From: Streptomyces nigrescens
GTDB lineage: Bacteria > Actinomycetota > Actinomycetes > Streptomycetales > Streptomycetaceae
Length of the DNA stretch: 64,000 nucleotides
Assembly (NCBI GenBank): GCA_024349765.1
Contig: AP026073.1
Coordinates: 2,232,001-2,296,000, forward strand
Direction: 5' to 3'
A program made the position numbers and the translations under genes. This document shows positions 38,668 through 47,214 of the stretch, in pieces (the stretch's first letter is position 1; each line of letters starts with the position of its first letter). The notes under the pieces were generated by a model. It saw only the letters and a program-made list of their open reading frames with translations, had not been told where the DNA came from and did not search any database.

Positions 38668-39126
38668 ATGCTCACCTCGACCGTCTGCGCCGCGGTGTCG
38701 GCAGCGGGCCTGGGCATCGCCGCGCTGACGGCGTACCGCAAGCGTTTCCTCGCCGCGACCCGCATCGCCGCCTTTTCCCTGATCCCGATCGGCCTGGTGA
38801 TGACCGGCGTCATCGACTGGGTCACCAACATCGTCTTCAAGCCCACGGTCTGGGCGGGTTTCGGCCTGCTCGCGCTCTCGTTCCTGCTCTTCATGATCAG
38901 CCGGACCGTGGAGCGCCGCCGGGGCGGGATCGGCGCCCGCAAGGACCGCAAGGCGGCCGGGGGCGCCACGCCCGACGCGGTGGCTCCGGGTGCGTCCGTA
39001 CCGTCCCTCGGCGCGGGGCGTACGGCGGACCGGCCGGCCGGCAAGGGGAAGGCCCCGCAGGCCACCAGCGCTCCCAAGGATGACTTCTCGGACATCGAAG
39101 CGATCCTGAAAAAGCACGGGATCTGA
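38668..39126 (+). CDS. small membrane protein with conserved acidic C-terminus
   Basis: 152 aa. The N-terminal half holds three hydrophobic segments (STVCAAVSAAGLGIAALTAY; RIAAFSLIPIGLVMTGVIDWV; WAGFGLLALSFLLFMISRTV), followed by a basic Gly/Ala-rich cytosolic linker and a distinct C-terminal motif DDFSDIEAILKKHGI. Such a helical tail suggests an interaction motif. AGGAGGA precedes ATG at 38668. No enzyme signature. Possibly co-transcribed with the small membrane protein 47 bp downstream. Confidence 0.8.
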   Translation: MLTSTVCAAVSAAGLGIAALTAYRKRFLAATRIAAFSLIPIGLVMTGVIDWVTNIVFKPTVWAGFGLLALSFLLFMISRTVERRRGGIGARKDRKAAGGATPDAVAPGASVPSLGAGRTADRPAGKGKAPQATSAPKDDFSDIEAILKKHGI

Positions 39127-39173
39127 TGAACTCCCGCTGCTGAGGCGCCATTTGGGCGCACTCGGAAGATCAT

Positions 39174-39350
39174 GTGCGCCATGATGCGCGCGAGATGAAC
39201 GATGAGTGCGCCCTCGCCCAAGACGACGCCCCGTCCCCCGAACCCCGCGGCTGCCTGTTCGCGCTGTCCCAGCCGCCGCTGATGCTCTTCCTCGCCGTCA
39301 TCGGCTGCCTGCTCCTCCTCGGCGCCGTACACGACCTCTTCATCCTGTGA
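39174..39350 (+). CDS. 58-aa single-pass membrane protein
   Basis: The frame ends CLFALSQPPLMLFLAVIGC followed by LLLLGAVHDLFIL: one TM helix at the C-terminus preceded by an acidic stretch (MNDECALAQDDAPSPEPRG). GTG at 39174 has GGAAG 5 nt upstream; ATG at 39195 (51 aa) is the alternative but lacks an SD. Codon bias is strong. It directly follows the membrane protein at 38668 on the same strand. Function unknown. Confidence 0.6.
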   Translation: MRHDAREMNDECALAQDDAPSPEPRGCLFALSQPPLMLFLAVIGCLLLLGAVHDLFIL

Positions 39351-39410
39351 GGCCGGCGTACGGCCCGCCCGCGCCGGCCGCAGGAGCCGTCGGCCGGTCC
39401 GCACCGGCCG

Positions 39411-39977
39411 TCAGCCCGCGGCCTCCCGGCGCCGCGCGCGGTAGGCGGCGACGTGCAGCCGGTTGCCGCAGGTGCGGCTGTCGCAGTAGCGCCGCGAACG
39501 GTTGCGGGAGAGGTCGACGAACGCGTGCCGGCAGTCCGGTGCCTCGCAGCGCCGCAGCCGCTCGCGCTCACCGGCCACGACGAGGAAGGCGAGCGCCATC
39601 CCGCCGTCCGCGGCCATCCGGTCGGCCACGGAGGCGCCCGGCGCGAAGTAGTGCACGTGCCAGTCGTAGCCGTCGTGGTCGGTCAGCTGCGGGGTGGTGC
39701 CCGCCGAGGCGACCAGCGCGTTGAGCCGCGCGGCCGCGGTGCGGTCGTCCTCGGCGGCGAAGACCTCGGCGAACCGCCCGCGCACCCGGCGCACCGCCGC
39801 CAGATCGTCCGGCCCGAGCGTGTTCACGTCGCTGAAGTTGTTGCGGCGGGCGAAGTCCTCGACGGCCGTGACGGCGGTCAGGGTGTCCGGTGCGCCGGGC
39901 GCCTCGCCCTCCGGCGCGGTGTTGAGCAGATCGACGACCGCGTCCAGCGCGCACCGGGTGTCATGGGTGATCATCAC
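39411..39977 (-). CDS. CGNR zinc-finger transcriptional regulator (ABATE domain)
   Basis: 188 aa. The N-terminal ABATE-type domain (residues ~1-140) precedes the C-terminal CGNR zinc finger: RRCEAPDCRHAFVDLSRNRSRRYCDSRTCGNRLHVAAYRAR, with four Cys and the CGNR tetrad. Proteins of this type are putative stress or small-molecule responsive regulators. The start is GTG 39977 or the next codon, ATG 39974; GGGAG lies upstream. Next gene on the same strand upstream is ssgB, 229 bp away. Confidence 0.88.
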   Translation of the reverse strand: MMITHDTRCALDAVVDLLNTAPEGEAPGAPDTLTAVTAVEDFARRNNFSDVNTLGPDDLAAVRRVRGRFAEVFAAEDDRTAAARLNALVASAGTTPQLTDHDGYDWHVHYFAPGASVADRMAADGGMALAFLVVAGERERLRRCEAPDCRHAFVDLSRNRSRRYCDSRTCGNRLHVAAYRARRREAAG

Positions 39978-40206
39978 GGTTCCGCTCCCTGGCAGGGTGG
40001 GGCCGGACGGGTACCGCCCCCGGGTGTCGTGGCCGAATGGTCGCCGACTCTAGCGCCTGGGACAAGCTTCGGCGCCGTCTCCCGCGGTGGCTCCGCGGCG
40101 ACGACGCCGAACTCTGCCGTATGAACTTGTCGGTCCTGCGCCGTCTCCCCGAGTCGGACGGGCGCAAGTGTGAGCGGATGGGTGCTTTCGGTAACCGTGC
40201 TGCGTC

Positions 40207-40620
40207 TCAGCTCTCCGCGAGGATGTGGGACAACTCCGTGTCGAGATCGAAATGCCGGTGCTCCGTACCGGGTGGTACGGCGGCATCCGTCCTTTTGAGG
40301 AACGACTCGAGAGCCCGCGCGGGGGCTTCGAGCAGGGCTTCGCCTTCCGGGGAGCTCAGGGCGATGCAGACCACGCCCTGTCCGTGGCTCCGGGACGGCC
40401 ATACGCGGACGTCTCCGGTGCCCGTGGGCCGGTGCAGACCCTCGGCGAGGAGGTCGCGGGCGAACACCCACTCGACGGTCTCCTCGGCTCCGGTATGGAA
40501 GGTGGCATGCACGGCGTAGGGATCGGCCGTGTCATACCGCAGGCCCGCGGGTACAGGCAGTGAGGACTCGCTCGACACAACGAGGCGCAGGTGCAGCTCG
40601 CAGCTGACCGTGGTGTTCAT
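40207..40620 (-). CDS. ssgB: sporulation-specific cell division protein SsgB
   Basis: 137 aa, exactly the usual SsgB length, with the SsgA-like protein sequence NTTVSCELHLRLVVSSESSL, DPYAVHATFHTGAEETVEWVF, RDLLAEGLHRPTGTGDVRVWP and the C-terminal HRHFDLDTELSHILAES. SsgB recruits FtsZ to future septum sites in aerial hyphae together with SsgA and tethers the Z-ring to the membrane. ATG at 40620 begins the conserved NTTVSCE; upstream codons are not conserved protein. The upstream gap to 40809 carries its promoter; I cannot assign the sigma factor. Confidence 0.95.
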   Translation of the reverse strand: MNTTVSCELHLRLVVSSESSLPVPAGLRYDTADPYAVHATFHTGAEETVEWVFARDLLAEGLHRPTGTGDVRVWPSRSHGQGVVCIALSSPEGEALLEAPARALESFLKRTDAAVPPGTEHRHFDLDTELSHILAES

Positions 40621-40809
40621 AAGCGCCAGGGCCTTTCGCTCAGTGTGCGCTCGGGGATTCGCACGTCGGCGAAATCGACATGCCACCTACGGTGCCGTTG
40701 TAAACCCCTCTGACGGTTTTGGGTGGCTTCAGGTACCTCTTACGGCGGATTGCGAGATCGTCCCCGTCGGTAATTCCGCGGACCCCTCCCGTCCGGTAAG
40801 TTTGACGGT

Positions 40810-41241
40810 ATGAATACGCTGAGTAACGGGGGGCCGGGAGTAGTCGAGGAGGAGACCGTGTCGCCCGAGCAGCCGCTCGGCTCGCGAGCGCCGCATTTCA
40901 TCAAGCGCTCCCGGCCGCTGCACCTGAGCTGGCAGGTCGGCGTCTTCGTGGTCGGCCTCGCGGTGGTCGCCGGCGGAGTGATCATGCTCCCGCTGCCGGG
41001 CCCCGGCTGGCTGGTGATCTTCGCCGGCATGGCGATCTGGGCGACCGAATTCGTCTGGGCCCAGCTGGTCCTGCGCTGGACCAAACGCAAGGTCACCGAA
41101 GCCGCCCAGAAGGCGCTCGACCCCAAGGTGCGGCGCCGCAACATCATCCTGACCGCTGTCGGCGTGACGATCATCGCGGCCGGGCTCGCGGTCTACGTGT
41201 GGAAGGTCGGCCTCGTGCTGCCCTGGAACGTCGCCGAGTGA
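40810..41241 (+). CDS. PGPGW-motif transmembrane protein (TIGR02611-like)
   Basis: 143 aa. Hydrophobic segments LSWQVGVFVVGLAVVAGGVIML and PGWLVIFAGMAIWATEFVWA flank the signature LPLPGPGW; a third helix lies at NIILTAVGVTIIAAGLAVYVW. The family is of unknown function in actinobacteria. ATG at 40810 has no SD. TAAGTT at 40797-40802 is a plausible -10, placing the start point at the ATG (leaderless). It lies directly before a tRNA-Val gene on the same strand. Confidence 0.85.
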   Translation: MNTLSNGGPGVVEEETVSPEQPLGSRAPHFIKRSRPLHLSWQVGVFVVGLAVVAGGVIMLPLPGPGWLVIFAGMAIWATEFVWAQLVLRWTKRKVTEAAQKALDPKVRRRNIILTAVGVTIIAAGLAVYVWKVGLVLPWNVAE

Positions 41242-41295
41242 CCGGAACGTGGTCACAAGTGCCCGCCGACGTGGGGTAATGTTGGGCCTGCGCCC

Positions 41296-41367
41296 GGGCG
41301 ATTAGCTCAGTGGGAGAGCGCTTCGTTCACACCGAAGAGGTCACTGGTTCGAACCCAGTATCGCCCA
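41296..41367 (+). tRNA. tRNA-Val (anticodon CAC), copy 1
   Basis: Acceptor GGGCGAT/ATCGCCC with discriminator A, D-arm AGCTCAGTGGGAGAGC, anticodon stem CTTCG/CGAAG with loop TTCACAC (anticodon CAC), T-arm CTGGTTCGAACCCAG. 72 nt, CCA not encoded. Identical to 42081-42152. Confidence 0.95.
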
Positions 41368-41375
41368 CGTCACAG

Positions 41376-41420
41376 GGGGCGGCGGGACTCGCAGAAAGTG
41401 CGGGTCGCGCCGCCCCTTTT
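41376..41420 (+). terminator. terminator after tRNA-Val copy 1
   Basis: 17-bp arms (41376-41392 and 41400-41416) with one mismatch and one G-U pair, followed by TTTT: a classical intrinsic terminator. Confidence 0.8.
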
Positions 41421-41459
41421 GCGTGTGCCGTGTGCGGGGCGGGCCCGACGGAATCCCAA

Positions 41460-41515
41460 GTCCCCGGGCCGTCGCCGTTGTTGGGCAGTCCCCGGGCCGT
41501 CGCCGTTGTCGGGCG
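41460..41515 (+). repeat. 28-bp tandem duplication
   Basis: Two adjacent 28-bp copies beginning gtccccgggccgtcgccg differ at two positions. They lie between the tRNA-Val terminator and the SRPBCC gene. Confidence 0.75.
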
Positions 41516-41546
41516 CCCGCCGCCCCATGGGGCGCACACTGGGATC

Positions 41547-42008
41547 ATGCCTGACTGGTCCCGCCGGCTGCACCGCTACCGCTTCCGCAGCGTCTGGCAG
41601 CTCGAGGCTCCGCCGGCCGTCGTCTACGCCGTCCTGGAGCGCGCCGAGAGCTACCCGCAGTGGTGGCCGCAGGTGCGCGAGGTGACCCGGATCGACGACC
41701 GGAGCGGGACCGCCCGCTTCCGCTCCCTGCTGCCGTACGACCTCAGGGTGGTGGCCGCCGAGCGGGTGCGGGACCCCGGCTCCGGGGTCCTGGAGATCGC
41801 GATGCGCGGCGATCTGGCCGGCTGGGCGCGCTGGACCGTGGTGCCCGGTGCCGGCGGCACCCGCGCCGTCTTCGAGCAGGACGTCGAGGTCCGCAAACCG
41901 CTGATGCGGCGGGCCGGGCTGCTCGCGCGGCCGCTGTTCCGCGCCAATCACGCCCTGATGATGCGGGCCGGGCGGCGCGGGCTGGCCCGCTGGCTGGCCC
42001 GGACCTGA
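41547..42008 (+). CDS. SRPBCC (START-like) family protein
   Basis: 153 aa, helix-grip fold: VWQLEAPPAVVYAVLERAESYPQWWPQVREVTRID is the typical N-terminal polyketide cyclase/SRPBCC pattern, followed by YDLRVVAAERVRDPGSGVLEIAMRGDLAGWARWTVVP and a basic C-terminal helix. Probably binds a hydrophobic ligand. ATG at 41547 has a poor SD (gggatc). The gene lies between two identical tRNA-Val genes in the same orientation. Function unknown. Confidence 0.82.
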   Translation: MPDWSRRLHRYRFRSVWQLEAPPAVVYAVLERAESYPQWWPQVREVTRIDDRSGTARFRSLLPYDLRVVAAERVRDPGSGVLEIAMRGDLAGWARWTVVPGAGGTRAVFEQDVEVRKPLMRRAGLLARPLFRANHALMMRAGRRGLARWLART

Positions 42009-42080
42009 GGAAATTTGATGGAACGCCCGCGCGGCCTGTATTGTTCAGGTCGTTCGCGAGGGAAACCTCGCCGGACGCCC

Positions 42081-42152
42081 GGGCGATTAGCTCAGTGGGA
42101 GAGCGCTTCGTTCACACCGAAGAGGTCACTGGTTCGAACCCAGTATCGCCCA
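42081..42152 (+). tRNA. tRNA-Val (anticodon CAC), copy 2
   Basis: Identical over its full 72 nt to the copy at 41296-41367; even several bases of the 5' flank (cgcccgggcg) match. Confidence 0.95.
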
Positions 42153-42160
42153 CCGGGATC

Positions 42161-42196
42161 AAGAACCGGGCCACCAAAAGGTGGCCCGGTTCTTTT
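42161..42196 (+). terminator. terminator after tRNA-Val copy 2
   Basis: Perfect 15-bp stem (aagaaccgggccacc and complement) with an AAAA loop and a run of T (42193-42196). Confidence 0.85.
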
Positions 42197-42215
42197 CGTT
42201 GAGTGGTGCGGAGGC

Positions 42216-42388
42216 GGAGTTCCGTAGTGGGGAGTTCCGCGCGGCGGAGTTCCGTCGCCGGTGTGTTCCTGCGTCGCGAGAAGCGAACCGGAAACGGAAT
42301 TCCGCCCGTTTTTCTCCGCCGGCCGACCGGTTGCCGGTCGGCCGTGCGGAATTCCTGATGCCGAATCAGGCCGCGGCGGGGAGTTCCG
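42216..42388. repeat. cluster of GGARTTCC palindromes
   Basis: GGAGTTCCG occurs at 42216, 42231 and 42246 (exact 15-bp steps), and again at 42380 inside the exonuclease 3' end; GGAATTCC occurs at 42296 and 42348. Six copies lie within 173 bp, near the stop of the minus-strand exonuclease gene. Confidence 0.6.
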
Positions 42389-43094
42389 GACGCAGCGGCC
42401 AGTGCGGATCCACCGATTCCGTACTGCCGCTGCGTGCGAACCACGCCTGCAGTCCACGGGCCTGGGCCGCGTACCAGATCGCCTGCCGGGTGTGCAGTTC
42501 CGCCGGGTGCAGGGTCCCCAGGCGGTCCGCGAACCGGTGCCCCAGCGCGCGCACCACCCGCAGCGCGGCCAGGGCGTCCGCGGCCGCGTCGTGCGCCTCG
42601 GTCAGCTCGACCTCGTACTGCGCGCACAGATCGGTGAGCGTGCGGCGGCCCTTGCGATAGCGGTCAAGATGCTTGTCCAGCACCCGCGGATCCAGTACGC
42701 GCAGCGGATGGCCGCCCAGATACGCGTCCAGCGAGCTGGCGCGGTGCCGTTTCAACTCGCGGTCCAGCAGGGTCAGATCGAACGGGGCGTTCATCACCAC
42801 CAGCGGGCGGCCGGCCACCGACTGGGCGGCCAGGGCCCGCGCCACCTCCTCCACCACCGGCGCCGGCCAACGGCCGTGCAGGGCGAGGTGGTCGGCCGTG
42901 AGACCGTGCACCGCGATGGCGGCTTCCGGTATCTCGACGCCGGGATTGATCAGCCAGCGGGTGATACGGGGTGCCGAACGCGGGGTCTCCTGGACCACCA
43001 GCGCGGCGGAGACGATGCGGTCCCGCTCGACGTCGATCCCCGTCGTCTCGGTGTCGAAGGCGGCAAGAGGTCCGTCATACCAGCACGGCATCAT
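42366..43094 (-). CDS. DEDDh-family 3'-5' exonuclease (DnaQ-like)
   Basis: 242 aa. Exo motifs: Exo I AAFDTETTGIDVERDRIVSA (D-x-E), Exo II VVMNAPFDLTLLDRE, Exo III EAHDAAADALAALRV (His and Asp of DEDDh). The C-terminal ~45 residues (HTRQAIWYAAQARGLQAWF) resemble a helical tail seen in streptomycete DnaQ-like exonucleases. Double ATG at 43094/43091, with GAGGAG 5 nt upstream of the first. Could be a stand-alone proofreading or RNA/DNA trimming enzyme. Confidence 0.88.
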   Translation of the reverse strand: MMPCWYDGPLAAFDTETTGIDVERDRIVSAALVVQETPRSAPRITRWLINPGVEIPEAAIAVHGLTADHLALHGRWPAPVVEEVARALAAQSVAGRPLVVMNAPFDLTLLDRELKRHRASSLDAYLGGHPLRVLDPRVLDKHLDRYRKGRRTLTDLCAQYEVELTEAHDAAADALAALRVVRALGHRFADRLGTLHPAELHTRQAIWYAAQARGLQAWFARSGSTESVDPHWPLRPELPAAA

Positions 43095-43300
43095 CCCAAC
43101 TCCTCGCGCTCGTAGAGGGGATGGTGGCGCAATGCCACCCGAGCAGGTGATACCCGAGCGCACCGGTGGTCGAACCGTCCTTGTTTGCGGACCACTTGAC
43201 GCGGAGACAACCAGAGTGACGGGCCATGCGATCCGCCGGTTCCCCGTCATTCCGACGCGTTCATCTCCGCGCACCCACCGAGCCCGGAAGGCACGCCGCG

Positions 43301-43888
43301 ATGACCATCGCGCAGCCCGAACCGGGCGGGCTGTCCCCCGCAAGCGGGAGGTACCCCCCGCCCGCCACGACACCGCAGCGCGGCGGACTCGCGACGACCG
43401 CCTGCATGGAGACGCTCCAGGTGGGCTATCTGCACGCGGTCGCGGCCGCCGCCGGCTGCTCGTTGGCTCAGCCCTTCCCGGACAACGGCATCGACTGGCA
43501 CGTCAGCCACGGCGCACCCGGCCACACCGTCGACGACGAGGTCACCATCTAGGTGCAGCTCAAATGCACCTACCAGACCGCCCCGCGCCCGCCCGGCCCG
43601 ACCTTCGCCTTCACCCTCGACAACGACCACCTGGTGAAGCTGGCCCGCACGCCCGTGTCGGTGCACAAGATCCTCGTCGTGATGCTCGTCCCGCGGACCC
43701 AGGAGGAGTGGCTGCGCGCCTCCCACGACCGGCTCGAACTGCGCCACTGCTGCTACTGGATCAACCTGGCCGGTCATCCGGTGACCGGCCGGCGCAGGAC
43801 CACTGTGCGGATCCCGACCACGCGGATCTTCGACGACCGCGCGCTCTGCGAAATCATGACCCGGGTCGGGGCGGGAGGGAGACCCTGA
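43301..43888 (+). pseudogene. DUF4365 nuclease-like gene interrupted by an in-frame TAG
   Basis: From ATG 43301 (SD ggaagg) one frame reads TACMETLQVGYLHAVAAAAG, PFPDNGIDWHVSH and DDEVTI. It then meets TAG at 43550-43552 (codon 84) and continues in the same frame as VQLKCTYQTAPRP through HKILVVMLVPRTQEEW to RIFDDRALCEIM, ending TGA at 43888. Without the TAG it is a normal 195-aa DUF4365 protein. GIDW plus QLK look like a PD-(D/E)xK-type core, which the stop splits. GTG at 43553 directly after TAG could restart translation. Amber mutation, read-through or a sequence error remain possible. Confidence 0.75.
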
Positions 43889-45066
43889 TGTACCGGCCGA
43901 TCGACGAACCCGATGCGCGGCCGCTGGATCCCGCGCGGCTCGACCCCGCCGTCCTCAGCGCGCTGCTGGCCCGGCACGGCTGGCGCCGCCGGGGCGGGGC
44001 CGCCGGCCACTACGCCCGCTGGACCCCGCCCGGCGGCCTCGGCGGCACCAGCCTGCTGGTCCCGCACGACCGCCGCTTCCCCGACAGCGCGGAGCTGCTC
44101 GCCGAGGCCCTGGCGGCGCTCTCGCGGTCCGCCGCGCCCTCCGCCCGCGAGGTGCTGACCGGACTGGCGGTGCCCAGCGACGAGGTCAGCTGGCAGCGCG
44201 AGATCCCCGACGGCGGCTCGGGCGCCGCGCGCTGGGTGGCCCAGGAGCAGCTGCGCGGCGCGGCCCGCGCGATGCTGGTCGCCGGGGCGCTGGGGACGTA
44301 CGGCCGGGCCGGCTACTACGGCGCCCGGCACAAGCGGCAGGCCGAGGGGTTCCTGGGCGAGGTCCTGGTCGGGCCCGCGACCGCCGGCCGGCACCTGACC
44401 GCCTTCGTCCCGGCCGGCGGCGGGCGCGCGGCGGTCGCCGGGCTGCAGCGGGCCCTGCACGCCGCCCGGGACGCCACCGACTACCAGCGCGCCACCGGCG
44501 GCATGGAGGCCTACGACGCGGCCGTCGAACTGGGCGTCTGCCACGAGCTGGTCCAGGCGCTGATCGCCCTCGTCCGGGACGCGGAGGGGGTGCGGATCGC
44601 GGTCGAGTGGTCACCGGCGGCCGGTCCGCCGGCCGGCTGCCCGGCCCGCCCCGAACCGGTCGAGTTCTCGCCCGGCGATCTCCCGGCGCTGGAGCAGGCC
44701 GCCCGGCGCTACGTCCGCGACGAGCCCTCGCTGCCGGTCCGGGTGACCGGCGCGGTCGTACGGCTGCGCCGGGAGCGGCCCGGCGGCCCGGGCACGGTCC
44801 GGCTGCGGGTGCTGACCGGGGCCGACGTGGTCCAGGTCCGGGTCGCGCTGGGGGAGGAGGACTACCGGATCGCGGGCCACGCCCACCTCGTGGGGCTGCC
44901 GATCCGGGTCAGCGGCAGACTGGAGAGCCGGGGCGGTTTCCGCCGGATCACCGGGGGCCGGGACGTCACGCCGGTCCAGGTCGACGAGGCGGAGCGGGAC
45001 CGGCTGCTGAAGTCGCTCCAGGAGAATCTCGACTTCTTCGAGGAGGCGTGCGGCGCCGACGACTGA
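43888..45066 (+). CDS. unknown protein coupled to the DUF4365 gene
   Basis: 392 aa, acidic overall, cytosolic. ATG overlaps the DUF4365 stop by one base (TGATG), so the pair is translationally coupled; GGGAGGGAG is the SD. Residues ~1-270 have no motif I recognise (WQREIPDGGSGAARWVAQEQ; GTYGRAGYYGARHKRQAEGF). Residues ~285-375 alternate beta strands (VRVTGAVVRLRRE; GTVRLRVLTGADVVQVRVAL; LPIRVSGRLESRGGFRRITG) in a pattern like an OB fold. Next gene is thrS, 111 bp on. Role unknown; a partner of the nuclease-like protein is plausible. Confidence 0.82.
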   Translation: MYRPIDEPDARPLDPARLDPAVLSALLARHGWRRRGGAAGHYARWTPPGGLGGTSLLVPHDRRFPDSAELLAEALAALSRSAAPSAREVLTGLAVPSDEVSWQREIPDGGSGAARWVAQEQLRGAARAMLVAGALGTYGRAGYYGARHKRQAEGFLGEVLVGPATAGRHLTAFVPAGGGRAAVAGLQRALHAARDATDYQRATGGMEAYDAAVELGVCHELVQALIALVRDAEGVRIAVEWSPAAGPPAGCPARPEPVEFSPGDLPALEQAARRYVRDEPSLPVRVTGAVVRLRRERPGGPGTVRLRVLTGADVVQVRVALGEEDYRIAGHAHLVGLPIRVSGRLESRGGFRRITGGRDVTPVQVDEAERDRLLKSLQENLDFFEEACGADD

Positions 45067-45177
45067 CCGCCCGCGGGCCGGCCCCGGAATCCGTTTCGCG
45101 GTCGGGTGCGCCGGCTCGGTACGATTCGGCTGCGCAGCAAACGCTGACGCGCAGCAGACATGAGTCAGGAGAGACCG

Positions 45178-47160
45178 GTGTCAGACGTCCGTGTGACCGT
45201 CCAACGCGATTCCGAGCGGGAAGAACGCGTGGTGACCACGGGCACTACGGCCGCCGACCTCTTCCAGGGTGAGCGCAGCGTCGTCGCCGCACGGGTCGCC
45301 GGGGAGCTGAAGGACCTGGCGTACGAGGTCGCCGACGGCGACGAGGTCGAGCCCGTCGAGATCTCCTCCGAGGACGGTCTGAACATCCTGCGGCACTCCA
45401 CCGCGCACGTGATGGCGCAGGCCGTGCAGGAGCTGTTCCCGGAGGCGAAGCTCGGCATCGGCCCGCCGATCAAGGACGGCTTCTACTACGATTTCGACGT
45501 CGAGACCCCGTTCCACCCGGACGATCTCAAGCGCATCGAGAAGAAGATGCAGGAGATCCAGAAGCGCGGGCAGAAGTTCGCGCGCCGCGCGGTCAGCGAC
45601 GAGGCCGCCCGCGAGGAGCTGGCCGACGAGCCGTACAAGCTCGAACTGATCGGCCTCAAGGGCTCCGCCGCGGACGCCGCCGAGGGCGCCTCCGCCGAGG
45701 TCGGCGCCGGCCAGCTGACCATCTACGACAACCTCGACGGGAAGACCGGCGAGCTGTGCTGGAAGGACCTCTGCCGCGGTCCGCACCTGCCCAGCACCCG
45801 CGCCATCCCGGCGTTCAAGCTGATGCGCTCGGCCGCCGCGTACTGGCGCGGCAGCGAGAAGAACCCGCAGCTGCAGCGGATCTACGGCACCGCCTGGCCG
45901 ACCAAGGACGAGCTCAAGGCGTACCTGGAGTTCCTCGCCGAGGCCGAGAAGCGCGACCACCGCAAGCTCGGCGCCGAGCTGGACCTGTTCTCCATCCCGG
46001 AGGAGCTGGGCTCCGGCCTCGCCGTCTTCCACCCCAAGGGCGGCGTGGTGCGCCGGGTGATGGAGGACTACTCCCGCAAGCGGCACGAACTGTCGGACTA
46101 CGAGTTCGTGAACACCCCGCACATCACCAAGGAAGCCCTCTTCGAGACCTCGGGGCACCTGCCGAACTACGGCGAGGCGATGTTCCCGCCCCTGGAGTTC
46201 GACGGGCAGAACTACCGCCTCAAGGCGATGAACTGCCCCATGCACAACCTGATCTTCAAGGCCCGCGGCCGGTCGTACCGCGAACTGCCGCTGCGGCTCT
46301 TCGAGTTCGGCACGGTCTACCGCTACGAGAAGTCCGGCGTCGTGCACGGCCTGACCCGGGCGCGCGGCTTCACCCAGGACGACTCGCACATCTACTGCAC
46401 CAAGGAGCAGATGGCGGACGAGCTGGACAGCCTGCTCACCTTCGTCCTCGATCTGCTGCGCGACTACGGCCTGACCGACTTCGAGCTGGAGCTCTCCACC
46501 CGCGACCCGGAGTCCGACAAGTTCATCGGCGAGGACGCGGAGTGGGAGGAGGCCACCGAGGCGCTGCGCCAGGCGGCCGAGAAGCAGGGGCTGCCGCTGG
46601 TGCCGGACCCGGGCGGCGCCGCCTTCTACGGCCCGAAGATCTCGGTGCAGGCGAAGGACGCCATCGGCAGGTCCTGGCAGATGTCGACCATCCAGGTCGA
46701 CTTCCAGCAGCCCGCCCGCTTCGGCCTGGAGTACACCGCGGCGGACGGCTCGAAGCAGCAGCCCGTCATGATCCACCGTGCCCTGTTCGGCTCGATCGAG
46801 CGGTTCTTCGCGGTCCTGCTGGAGCACTACGCGGGTGCCTTCCCGGCGTGGCTGGCCCCGGTGCAGGCGACCTGCATCCCGATCGGTGACGCGCACGTGC
46901 CGTACCTGGAGGAGTTCGCCGCGCAGGCGAAGGCCAAGGGGCTGCGGGTCGAGGTGGACTCGTCCTCGGACCGGATGCAGAAGAAGATCCGCAACGCCCA
47001 GAAGGCCAAGGTGCCGTTCATGATCCTCGCGGGCGACGAGGACATGGAGCACGGTGCGGTCTCGTTCCGCTACCGCGACGGGTCGCAGGAGAACGGCATT
47101 CCGCGCGACCAGGCGATCGCCAAGCTGCTGGACGTGGTGGAGCGCCGCGTCCAGGTGTGA
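45178..47160 (+). CDS. thrS: threonyl-tRNA synthetase
   Basis: 660 aa class II synthetase. N-terminal TGS domain (about 1-65), then the editing domain with [16 protein letters not shown] (HxxxH) and the conserved Cys in CRGPHLPST, then the catalytic core: [11 protein letters not shown] (zinc Cys), [28 protein letters not shown] (motif 2), [19 protein letters not shown] (motif 3), and a C-terminal anticodon domain. GTG at 45178 follows AGGAGAG and begins [11 protein letters not shown]; the ATG at 45160 lacks an SD. No T-box is visible in the 111-bp leader. Confidence 0.96.
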   Translation: MSDVRVTVQRDSEREERVVTTGTTAADLFQGERSVVAARVAGELKDLAYEVADGDEVEPVEISSEDGLNILRHSTAHVMAQAVQELFPEAKLGIGPPIKDGFYYDFDVETPFHPDDLKRIEKKMQEIQKRGQKFARRAVSDEAAREELADEPYKLELIGLKGSAADAAEGASAEVGAGQLTIYDNLDGKTGELCWKDLCRGPHLPSTRAIPAFKLMRSAAAYWRGSEKNPQLQRIYGTAWPTKDELKAYLEFLAEAEKRDHRKLGAELDLFSIPEELGSGLAVFHPKGGVVRRVMEDYSRKRHELSDYEFVNTPHITKEALFETSGHLPNYGEAMFPPLEFDGQNYRLKAMNCPMHNLIFKARGRSYRELPLRLFEFGTVYRYEKSGVVHGLTRARGFTQDDSHIYCTKEQMADELDSLLTFVLDLLRDYGLTDFELELSTRDPESDKFIGEDAEWEEATEALRQAAEKQGLPLVPDPGGAAFYGPKISVQAKDAIGRSWQMSTIQVDFQQPARFGLEYTAADGSKQQPVMIHRALFGSIERFFAVLLEHYAGAFPAWLAPVQATCIPIGDAHVPYLEEFAAQAKAKGLRVEVDSSSDRMQKKIRNAQKAKVPFMILAGDEDMEHGAVSFRYRDGSQENGIPRDQAIAKLLDVVERRVQV

Positions 47161-47178
47161 CGCCGCTTGCGTGACGGA

Positions 47179-47213
47179 AGGGCCCCGGGAGAGCAGCCGC
47201 TCCCCGGGGCCCT
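47179..47213. terminator. terminator between thrS and the channel gene
   Basis: 11-bp perfect stem (agggccccggg and complement, 13-nt loop) between convergent genes, only 2 nt from the channel's stop codon. Confidence 0.75.
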
Positions 47214-47214
47214 C

